In this document: positions 1-4,760 of the stretch, in pieces
Position numbering within the stretch: the stretch's first letter is position 1
Layout of the letters: the number at the start of each line of letters is the position of its first letter
From: Deltaproteobacteria bacterium
Lineage (GTDB): Bacteria > Desulfobacterota > Anaeroferrophillalia > Anaeroferrophillales > Tharpellaceae
DNA length: 6,142 nt
Direction: 5' to 3'
Assembly: GCA_030595135.1 (NCBI GenBank)
Contig: JAUVDU010000108.1
Coordinates: 1 to 6,142, forward strand
Translations under genes and position numbers: made by a program
Notes under the pieces: generated by a model
Seen by the model: only the letters and a program-made list of their open reading frames with translations
Told to the model about the DNA's origin: nothing
Databases searched by the model: none

Positions 1-259
1 TGTTTTGGCCCTGGAAGGCCGGGTTTTTTAAGGTATCGATAATCTGTTTGCCATTTTGTTTCAATACGCGATAGAAAAACACGGCTGAAGCAAAAATAAT
101 CAGTAGCCCGCCAGCTAGAACATACTCAATATACTCTGACAAGGTCTGAATAAAAATCACAGCTGTCGCCAGGATAATAATGAGTAGTATGTGAGCCAGA
201 ATAACTAGGTAGCCCGCCATAATTCCGCTTAACAGCGGAATTTTTTTTTCTTCAGTCAT
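1..259 (-). CDS. Small two-helix inner-membrane protein, 3' end outside the window
   Basis: An open frame starts at ATG 257-259 and runs off the left edge after 86 codons. The product begins MTEEKKIPLLSG. It has two strongly hydrophobic stretches, about residues 12-38 and 45-64, separated by a short acidic loop (SEYIEY). A basic, polar segment (RVLKQNGKQ) follows, so it is probably an inner-membrane protein with both ends in the cytoplasm. I do not recognise the family. An in-frame TAA at 268-273 (on the minus strand, TCT TAA GTA) lies just upstream, so the ATG is the only reasonable start. No good Shine-Dalgarno sequence sits in front of it; translation may be coupled to the tiny ORF ending 5 nt upstream. 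It lies beyond the terminator of the cytochrome gene, so it is probably transcribed separately or only by read-through. The gene call rests on the open frame and the membrane-protein-like composition. Confidence 0.7.
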   Translation of the reverse strand, partial: MTEEKKIPLLSGIMAGYLVILAHILLIIILATAVIFIQTLSEYIEYVLAGGLLIIFASAVFFYRVLKQNGKQIIDTLKNPAFQGQN

Positions 260-264
260 TAGTT

Positions 265-330
265 TTACTTAAGAGCATTTCTTTGCCTTGCCATTTGCGT
301 TATGATGTCACCTTCTTTAAGGTTATCCAT
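265..330 (-). CDS. Possible 21-residue leader peptide upstream of the membrane protein
   Basis: ATG 328-330 opens a 21-codon frame ending in TAA 265-267, just 5 nt before the ATG of the membrane-protein gene. The peptide starts MDNLKEGDIITQ and ends in a basic stretch (ARQRNALK). The sequence before its ATG is A-rich with no clear Shine-Dalgarno motif. The tight spacing and the lack of a ribosome binding site for the next gene suggest translational coupling. A frame this short can arise by chance, and no family is recognised. Confidence 0.25.
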   Translation of the reverse strand: MDNLKEGDIITQMARQRNALK

Positions 331-362
331 TTTTTTTAATTTTAGCAATAAAAATAATCAGC

Positions 363-400
363 AAAAAAAAGGGGGCACGACAAAAATATGTCGTGCCCCC
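363..400 (-). terminator. Strong Rho-independent terminator of the cytochrome gene
   Basis: A perfect 12-bp GC-rich stem (GGGGGCACGACA at 371-382 pairing with TGTCGTGCCCCC at 389-400) has a 6-nt loop. On the minus strand it is followed by eight T residues (363-370). It lies 34 nt past the cytochrome stop codon. Five T residues at 401-405 make it able to work on the plus strand too, though no plus-strand gene runs into it in this window. Confidence 0.93.
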
Positions 401-434
401 TTTTTCTGTTTATCCAGCCCGTTTTTCTATTTTA

Positions 435-2651
435 TCAATATTTGTACGCTTTATCACTTAGCGTTTTAATAGTGCTGTGGCGCTGTAACTGTTTGCGGGC
501 TTTTTCAGTTAAGGTTTTAACTTTTTCCGCTAGATCCTTGGCGAACTCAAGGTTGTGGATCGGGTTGCCCTTGAGAAGCTGTTTCAGGTTTTTATCGGCA
601 TTGTTGATCAAATCCTGGGTATCGTAAGTGTAGTCACCATTGCGGATCGCCAGAAGAACCGATTTCTGGACTTGGCTGAGCTGTTTTTTAAGGTCTTGGA
701 TGTTCAGTATTTCGACCTCTTGCCGCCAATCGTCAACCATTGTACCGTAGGCTGGGTCGTCATCGTGGCAGCTGATACAAGCCTGTTTAAGCGCATCATC
801 AGTCATTGTTTCATCCTCTTCGACCTGGGTGTGACAATCTGTGCAACCAACATCTTCAGCCATTGAATTGGCAACTCCATGCACATCACAACTTACTTCA
901 TCACAGGCGTTCTGACCTTTATAAAGATTGAAGGTAGCAGTATGGCAGTCAGCGCACTCAACCGCTCCCATGCCGGATCCATGGTGGCAATCTTTACAAT
1001 TTTTAAGAATTGTTCGCCCATGCTGTTCTCGGGGGCTGTGACACTCGAGACAGGCAAGGCCTTCGTCGGCGACGTGGACATCATGCGGAAACTGGACTTC
1101 GCCAAAGGGTACAACCTTGGTTTCGATACACTCAACGCAGCTGTGACAGAGTTCCGTGCAGCCAGACGGCGAGGTGATGGTTGCGGCCTGGTAGGCCGGG
1201 TCGACAATGGTTTTGGCTTTTTCGCAACGTTCCCGACAGTCAGCCAGGAGGCTTAAGGCGAAATCAATGTTATGGATTCCGTGACTATTTTTGACGAAAA
1301 TGTAATTTTTCTGTGCGATCTCATAGAGTCGCATGCCGTCGGGTGATTTCCGGTCAGCCAGAAGCTGTCTGGTTTCACGTAAAGTCTTGTCGGTTTTGGC
1401 CAGTTCCTGGTCAAGCACTTCTTTCCAGTGTTTGGCCATATCGTCGTATCCGGGACCATGACATTCAGAACAGGATTTGATCATCTCGTCAAAGCCGTGG
1501 CGTTTGAGTTTGCGGGTTTCGCCATTGGCCTCGTACATACTTAAGTGACAGCCGGCGCAGTCAAGATGAGCCTGGTACATGGTACTCGGCATGACCTTAT
1601 GTTCGATTCCGCCTTCACCGGCATACATCTGATGGATGATAGTGTGCTGATCGAAAGTATGGCACTTGGCGCAGTTGCTGTCGTAGTGGAGACCGCTGCT
1701 GATCGCTTTGGTTCTCAGTAAGGTCTGACGCTCTTGGTACTTATTGGATTTTTCCCGGGGAATATAGTGCTCAATACCGGAGTGACAGCGGAAACATTCT
1801 ACCTTGTGCGCGGTGACATGGCTGAAATGCATTTTTTCACTGCTATAACTGCCTTCCAGGAGGTGGGGTTCAGAGTGACACTGTACACAGACGTTGTCCA
1901 TGACATGGCCATCGCCATAGATAATGCCGAAATGACACTGCTTACAAGTTACGCCTCGGTCAAGGTAGTTTTTGTGGACGAAAGGCATGTCTTCATTTGC
2001 GTCAATAAAAATTTTGGCTTTGGAATCGGTGTGACAAGTCTGGCAATTGGCAATTTCCGGGTGATTCTTTCTGTCATAAAAATGGCAGTTGAAGCAGGTT
2101 GTTTCAGTAACCGTAAGGTGTTCACCCTGCACAATCTGAGAGTGGCAGCTAACGCATTTAAGGATCTTGCCCCGACGCAGCTCACCTAAATGGGTGTCAT
2201 GGCTGAAGTCGACACCTTTAAATTTTATTGTGTTATTCTCTAATTCCGGTTTGGAGTGGCAGCCTTCCCGAAGGCAGCTGGAGTCACTGATAGCAGTGTG
2301 GGGGCGGGGTGGGGAGGTGCCGGTGATTTTCATGACCAAGTGAGTCTGGGCTTTCCATTTACCCTTTAACTCACCCCAGACGCCGGGTTCGAAATGGCAG
2401 GCCAGACAACTGACATCCTTGTGTGATGATTGTTTCCAGGATTGAATATAGGTGTCCATGTTATGACACATGGCGCAGAATTTATAACTGGCCGAGGCTT
2501 TAAGCAGTAAAACAATTAATAGGATAAAGATGCAAAAAGATACGCCTGCGAAAACCAGCAGCCCTTTCCAGTGCTCCCGGGTTCCGCGGGCCGCTTCATG
2601 GCCAAAATCTCGGATGAAGTCAATGAGCAAATTCCACATTCTTGAAAACAT
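435..2651 (-). CDS. NapC/NrfH-anchored multiheme cytochrome c, about 18 hemes
   Basis: A 738-residue c-type cytochrome, probably a quinol-oxidising electron carrier anchored in the inner membrane and facing the periplasm. A short cytoplasmic N-terminus is followed by one membrane helix (about residues 31-51). Next comes an NrfH/NapC-like module: C59AMCH then N-M65 (the CxxCHxM pattern of NrfH heme 1) and C82LACH. Further CxxCH motifs start at residues 166, 186, 203, 236, 255, 286, 327, 365, 394, 534, 552, 566, 603 and 625, giving 16 in all. Variants are CX4CH at 126-132 and CX3CH at 498-503; CDEVSCDVH at 583-591 is doubtful. Helical segments ending in IHN-[DE]FA occur twice (about 400-480 and 630-720). 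AGGAG at 2660-2664, 8 nt before the ATG, supports Met1 over Met5. It ends in tandem TGA TAA. It is divergent from nuo. The exact subfamily and electron acceptor are unknown. Confidence 0.93.
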   Translation of the reverse strand: MFSRMWNLLIDFIRDFGHEAARGTREHWKGLLVFAGVSFCIFILLIVLLLKASASYKFCAMCHNMDTYIQSWKQSSHKDVSCLACHFEPGVWGELKGKWKAQTHLVMKITGTSPPRPHTAISDSSCLREGCHSKPELENNTIKFKGVDFSHDTHLGELRRGKILKCVSCHSQIVQGEHLTVTETTCFNCHFYDRKNHPEIANCQTCHTDSKAKIFIDANEDMPFVHKNYLDRGVTCKQCHFGIIYGDGHVMDNVCVQCHSEPHLLEGSYSSEKMHFSHVTAHKVECFRCHSGIEHYIPREKSNKYQERQTLLRTKAISSGLHYDSNCAKCHTFDQHTIIHQMYAGEGGIEHKVMPSTMYQAHLDCAGCHLSMYEANGETRKLKRHGFDEMIKSCSECHGPGYDDMAKHWKEVLDQELAKTDKTLRETRQLLADRKSPDGMRLYEIAQKNYIFVKNSHGIHNIDFALSLLADCRERCEKAKTIVDPAYQAATITSPSGCTELCHSCVECIETKVVPFGEVQFPHDVHVADEGLACLECHSPREQHGRTILKNCKDCHHGSGMGAVECADCHTATFNLYKGQNACDEVSCDVHGVANSMAEDVGCTDCHTQVEEDETMTDDALKQACISCHDDDPAYGTMVDDWRQEVEILNIQDLKKQLSQVQKSVLLAIRNGDYTYDTQDLINNADKNLKQLLKGNPIHNLEFAKDLAEKVKTLTEKARKQLQRHSTIKTLSDKAYKY

Positions 2652-2686
2652 TAAAAAAACTCCTAAAAAAGTATTTGCGGGGTTGT

Positions 2687-2703
2687 ATGCCCTTGAAGGG
2701 CAT
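2687..2703 (-). other. Perfect small stem-loop in the cytochrome mRNA leader
   Basis: ATGCCCTT and AAGGGCAT flank a single central base, so 6-7 bp can pair around a small loop. It lies 22 nt upstream of the AGGAG ribosome binding site. No T-run follows on either strand, so it is not a terminator. It could be an mRNA-stabilising hairpin or a protein-binding site. Confidence 0.4.
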
Positions 2704-2734
2704 AAGTTTAAACCTACCTTAAAAATTATTAAAT

Positions 2735-2750
2735 GGCAAATTATCAGCCA
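2735..2750 (-). promoter_or_regulatory. Sigma54-like (-24/-12) promoter for the cytochrome gene
   Basis: On the minus strand the sequence TGGCTGATAATTTGCC has TGGC and TTGC elements, with GG and GC separated by exactly 10 nt. This fits the RpoN consensus TGGCACG-N4-TTGCW at its most conserved positions, but the ACG part does not match. Transcription would begin near 2724, giving a leader of about 73 nt. A sigma54 promoter would imply control by an enhancer-binding activator. This is a motif match only. Confidence 0.35.
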
Positions 2751-2767
2751 AAAACGTATAGAATAAA

Positions 2768-2796
2768 AATAAACGGTTTTATAAAACGAGTTTATT
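2768..2796. promoter_or_regulatory. 29-bp nested dyad, likely operator
   Basis: The outer arms AATAAAC (2768-2774) and GTTTATT (2790-2796) surround a perfect 12-bp palindrome GTTTTATAAAAC (2776-2787). Only one base on the left and two on the right are unpaired. The dyad lies just upstream of the sigma54-like element, centred roughly 57 bp before the predicted cytochrome transcript start. A dimeric regulator site is the likeliest meaning. AT-rich background makes chance palindromes commoner, but 19 paired positions per strand-pair in one nested structure is striking. Confidence 0.45.
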
Positions 2797-2880
2797 GTCT
2801 TTGGGTAAATAACCTAGCTTGATTGTCACCTACCATGGATAGTGTCTGGAAATCAAGGAAATATCTTATAATCTATATAT

Positions 2881-2930
2881 TTATTAAGTATACAGAATGA
2901 TGAATAATGTATACTTATTATTAAGTGTAC
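2881..2930. repeat. Direct and inverted repeats built on TAAGTATAC
   Basis: TTATTAAGTATAC (2881-2893) recurs as TTATTAAGTGTAC (2918-2930) with one mismatch, start points 37 bp apart. Between them GTATACTTA (2909-2917) is the exact reverse complement of TAAGTATAC (2885-2893). Three copies of one 9-bp word in 50 bp suggest binding sites for a regulator serving one or both divergent genes. Confidence 0.5.
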
Positions 2931-2932
2931 AA

Positions 2933-2973
2933 TGTACAAATATTTAAGTCTGCTGAGTTGTGATATTTGTACA
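2933..2973. repeat. Perfect 11-bp inverted repeat with TGTAC core
   Basis: TGTACAAATAT (2933-2943) and ATATTTGTACA (2963-2973) are exact reverse complements, 19 nt apart. The site directly follows the TAAGTATAC/TAAGTGTAC repeats and shares their GTAC-type core. It may be a further operator or a hairpin; no T-run follows, so it is unlikely to be a terminator. Confidence 0.5.
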
Positions 2974-2975
2974 AG

Positions 2976-3059
2976 GTGCCTGAACAAATTGATTGGAAGT
3001 TTCCGGATATTGACCGGGAAATGATAGAACAAGGTTTGTTGTCGTTCCGTGAGATTTAA
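2976..3059 (+). CDS. Possible 27-residue ORF or gene remnant
   Basis: A frame from GTG 2976 (or TTG 2967, after an in-frame TGA at 2961) to TAA 3057-3059 encodes a short, protein-like peptide containing KFPDIDREMIEQGLL. Its composition, mixing acidic, aromatic and aliphatic residues, looks more coding-like than the surrounding AT-rich DNA. No Shine-Dalgarno sequence is visible. It could be a small protein or the surviving piece of a decayed gene. No family is recognised. Confidence 0.25.
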   Translation: MPEQIDWKFPDIDREMIEQGLLSFREI

Positions 3060-3140
3060 TACGATTAATTTTACCTGGTTTTAAAAGCTGAAAACTGCGA
3101 AATAACTGTCGATTGTATTTTTAAATCTCCCATTTTTCTC

Positions 3141-3170
3141 TTGACATTGGGTGCGGAGGGCCGCTATATA
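3141..3170 (+). promoter_or_regulatory. Sigma70-type promoter for the nuo operon
   Basis: A perfect -35 TTGACA (3141-3146) is followed after 18 bp by TATATA (3165-3170); reading the -10 as CTATAT gives 17 bp. Transcription would start near 3177, leaving a leader of about 105 nt before nuoA. It is the best promoter match between the divergent genes and faces nuo. Confidence 0.7.
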
Positions 3171-3281
3171 GGCCGCGCTAAATAAATGCTTCACATAATA
3201 ATTATCCGGGGCTAATAAATTTATCCAGCTAGCTGATAGTTAATTTAAATTAGTTTCCGTGGACTCAGGAGTGAAGAGATT

Positions 3282-3638
3282 ATGTTTCAAGATTATATGC
3301 CTGTACTGCTGATGATGATTGTCGGGGTTGGATTTGGCGTAGTTGCGGTTGTGGCTTCCGCTTTCCTGGGGCCGAATCGGAAATCTCGCGTTAAAAAAGA
3401 GACCTATGAGTGTGGTATGACCACGATTGGTGCAACTTACGTGCAGTCGCCAATCAAATATTATGTAGTGGCTCTGCTTTTTCTCGTCTTTGATCTCGAA
3501 TGTGTGTTCCTCTACCCATGGGCGGTTCATTTTAAAAGCTTAGGGTTATTTGGTTTTGTTGAGATGGTCATTTTTATGGTGATCCTCTTTGTATGTTATG
3601 TATATGTCTGGAAGAAGGGAGCCTTGGAATGGGAATAG
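3282..3638 (+). CDS. nuoA: NADH-quinone oxidoreductase subunit A
   Basis: Complex I membrane subunit (ND3 homologue), 118 residues, the normal length for the family. It lies at the junction of the membrane and peripheral arms, next to the quinone channel. Three membrane helices are visible at about residues 7-29, 59-80 and 88-110. The loop between the first two carries the hallmark YECG (42-45), whose Cys44 corresponds to the mobile-loop cysteine of ND3. The second helix has the family signature FDLE (70-73) followed by FLYPWAV. ATG 3282 is preceded by AGGAGTGA (3267-3274) at about 8-10 nt. It is the first gene of the operon; its last 10 nt overlap nuoB. Confidence 0.97.
   Translation: MFQDYMPVLLMMIVGVGFGVVAVVASAFLGPNRKSRVKKETYECGMTTIGATYVQSPIKYYVVALLFLVFDLECVFLYPWAVHFKSLGLFGFVEMVIFMVILFVCYVYVWKKGALEWE
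3615..3621 (+). promoter_or_regulatory. Ribosome binding site fixing the nuoB start
   Basis: AAGGGAG ends 7 nt before ATG 3629, inside the 3' end of nuoA. It places initiation of nuoB upstream of the in-frame TGA. No comparable site precedes the ATG codons at 3755 or 3758 or the TTG at 3749 after the TGA, so translation of the downstream part depends on reading through the TGA. Confidence 0.85.
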
Positions 3639-4159
3639 AGAGTGCATTAAAGGGCGACGGATTTCTGGTTACCAATCTTGAGAGTCTGGTTAACTGGGGA
3701 CGTAAGAGCTCAATCTGGCCTTGTACCTTTGGTTTGGCCTGATGCGCCTTGGAGATGATGGCTACTAGTTTAAGTAGTTACGATATCGCCCGCTTCGGTT
3801 CCGAGGTTTTTCGGCCTTCGCCGCGTCAGTCCGATCTAATGATAGTCGCCGGTACCCTGACCAAGAAAATGTCGGTTATGGTTCAGCGCATTTATGAGCA
3901 GATGGCTGAACCTCGCTGGGTCATCGCGATGGGGGCCTGTTCCTCCTGCGGCGGCGTTTTTCAGAGTTATTCGGTTGTCCAGGGAGTCGATCAGATAATT
4001 CCCGTGGATGTCTATGTTCCGGGGTGTCCTCCGCGCCCGGAGGCCCTGCTTGCTGCAATCATGAAATTGCAGGATAAGATCATGCAGGACAAGTTTACGG
4101 ATCGGCCGGACTATGTGGAGCCTTCAAGCAGCAAATCTGATATTGTAAGTTTGTGTTAG
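3629..4159 (+). CDS. nuoB: NADH-quinone oxidoreductase subunit B with in-frame TGA, probable selenoprotein
   Basis: PSST/Nqo6 homologue that carries cluster N2, the last Fe-S cluster before quinone. Reading codon 38 (TGA 3740-3742) as a residue gives 176 residues without a break. The N-terminal part ends WPCTFGLA; then come the TGA, C39 and ALEMM. After this the protein continues at consensus quality: [14 protein letters not shown] (54-67), GAC104SSC107GG and VPGC133PPRPE. NuoB normally reads GLACC-x-[IL]EMM, so TGA replaces the first of the tandem cysteines. Spacing from residue 38 to 104 (66) and from 104 to 133 (29) equals that of the Thermus Nqo6 ligands (45, 111, 140). The ATG overlaps the nuoA end by 10 nt and has a strong ribosome binding site. 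Selenocysteine is the favoured reading; a nonsense mutation or a base error remains possible. C32 and C107 are unusual extra cysteines. Confidence 0.9.
3740..3742 (+). other. In-frame TGA, probable selenocysteine codon of nuoB
   Basis: Codon 38 of nuoB is TGA where the family has an invariant cysteine ligand of cluster N2. Exact replacement of a conserved Cys by TGA, with flanking homology in the same frame on both sides, is the classical signature of a selenocysteine site. TGA differs from the Cys codons TGT and TGC by one base, so a third-position error would look the same. Confidence 0.75.
3759..3780 (+). other. SECIS-like stem-loop downstream of the nuoB TGA
   Basis: UGGCUACU (3759-3766) pairs with AGUAGUUA (3773-3780) over 8 bp, including two G-U wobbles. 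The loop AGUUUA (3767-3772) has G at its second position. The loop begins 24 nt after the TGA. This fits the known pattern of bacterial SECIS elements: within the coding region shortly after UGA, a small apical loop, and G among the first two loop bases. The stem is only moderately stable, and coding constraints overlap it. Weak lower pairing of GAU (3754-3756) with AUC (3785-3787) is possible. Confidence 0.5.
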
Positions 4160-4181
4160 CAAACCGAGAAGAGTTTGGGTC

Positions 4182-4685
4182 ATGACCATGGATAATGCTA
4201 AAGTGTTGGAGCAGTTGAAGGGTGAGTTTGCGGATGCGATCGTTGATGACGTTGATTTCAGGGGTGACCTGACCGTTGTCGTCAGCCTTGAAAAGTTGCA
4301 TGACATCATGCTCTATCTGCACGATGATAAAGCCCTTCATTATGACCTTTTGTCAGATGTAGTGGGAATTGATAAAATGCCGCGAGAGCCTCGTTTTGAG
4401 GTCGCCTATGTGCTCCATTCAATGGATGACTTCCGTCGTCTGCTGGTTAAAGTAATGGTTCCAATAGATGTCGAAGTGCCGACCGTTACCGATATCTGGA
4501 ATTCGGCGAACTGGTCTGAGCGAGAAGTATATGATCTGATGGGAATAACTTTCAGTGATCATCCCGATATGCGGCGCTTGTTGATGTGGGATGACTTTGA
4601 TGGACATCCCTTGCGTAAGGATTTTCCCTTGAAGGGGAAAGATTTTGATAAGAAGTGGGATCCAAGTACGATTCAGGTACTTTAG
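4182..4685 (+). CDS. nuoC: NADH-quinone oxidoreductase subunit C
   Basis: The 30-kDa-type (Nqo5) subunit of the complex I peripheral arm, which packs against NuoD and NuoB and carries no cofactor. Its 167 residues suit a stand-alone NuoC. The C-terminal signature is complete: SEREVYDLMGITF (112-124), HPDMRRLLM (127-135) and GHPLRKDFPLKG (141-152). The N-terminal half (about 1-100) forms the usual alpha/beta domain and is less conserved. ATG 4182 is chosen, with a weak purine-rich GAGAAGAG (4166-4173) before it; ATG 4188 is a possible alternative. The gap after nuoB is 22 nt and the gap before nuoD is 75 nt. It is separate from nuoD, unlike the fused NuoCD of enterobacteria. Confidence 0.95.
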   Translation: MTMDNAKVLEQLKGEFADAIVDDVDFRGDLTVVVSLEKLHDIMLYLHDDKALHYDLLSDVVGIDKMPREPRFEVAYVLHSMDDFRRLLVKVMVPIDVEVPTVTDIWNSANWSEREVYDLMGITFSDHPDMRRLLMWDDFDGHPLRKDFPLKGKDFDKKWDPSTIQVL

Positions 4686-4760
4686 TCTGCCACGGTGGTC
4701 TTTAGGATTACGGTTTTTCGATGTGCAAATTAGCAATAAATATTATTGAGGTTGGTAGCG

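Larger units (their letters stand above)
2652..3281. other. Divergent AT-rich intergenic control region
   Basis: This 630-bp stretch separates the cytochrome gene (leftward) from nuoA (rightward). From left to right it holds the cytochrome ribosome binding site (AGGAG, 2660-2664), a hairpin (2687-2703), a sigma54-like promoter on the minus strand (2735-2750) and a large dyad (2768-2796). Further right are a repeat cluster (2881-2973), a possible small ORF (2976-3059) and a sigma70-type promoter for nuo (3141-3170). The nuoA leader contains a 10-bp palindrome CAGCTAGCTG (3226-3235) and the nuoA ribosome binding site AGGAGTGA (3267-3274). I see no tRNA or other recognisable RNA gene in it. Confidence 0.8.

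Noticed and set aside
893..1256. Open frames on both strands inside the cytochrome gene (also 555-866, 1734-2189 and 1949-2185).
   Set aside because: They overlap conserved heme-coding sequence in other frames, lack ribosome binding sites and have no recognisable domains.
2835..2900. 21-codon frame starting MDSVWKSRKY.
   Set aside because: No ribosome binding site, AT-driven composition, and it runs into the repeat cluster.
3226..3235. Palindrome CAGCTAGCTG in the nuoA leader.
   Set aside because: Only 10 bp with no loop or repeat nearby; too short to assign a role, though it is noted in the intergenic entry.
3240..3530. Minus-strand open frame opposite nuoA.
   Set aside because: It is a shadow of nuoA, with no independent start signals. 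The same holds for frames opposite nuoC and nuoD.
3629..3742. nuoB as a frameshifted pseudogene.
   Set aside because: Homology is in the same frame before and after the TGA, with no gap or insertion, and downstream conserved motifs are intact. A simple nonsense change or base error is not excluded and is noted in the main finding.
3740..3742. Genome-wide reassignment of TGA to Trp or Gly.
   Set aside because: The TGA sits at an invariant cysteine, tryptophans here are coded TGG, and the cytochrome gene ends in TGA.
3749..4159. A shorter nuoB starting at TTG 3749 or ATG 3755/3758, after the TGA.
   Set aside because: It would lack two N2 ligands and the conserved N-terminal segment, and no ribosome binding site is placed for it. 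The true start at 3629 has a strong one.
4746..4760. TTG 4746 as the nuoD start (adds MRLVA).
   Set aside because: The extra codons overlap the GAGG ribosome binding site that serves ATG 4761, and family homology begins at the ATG.
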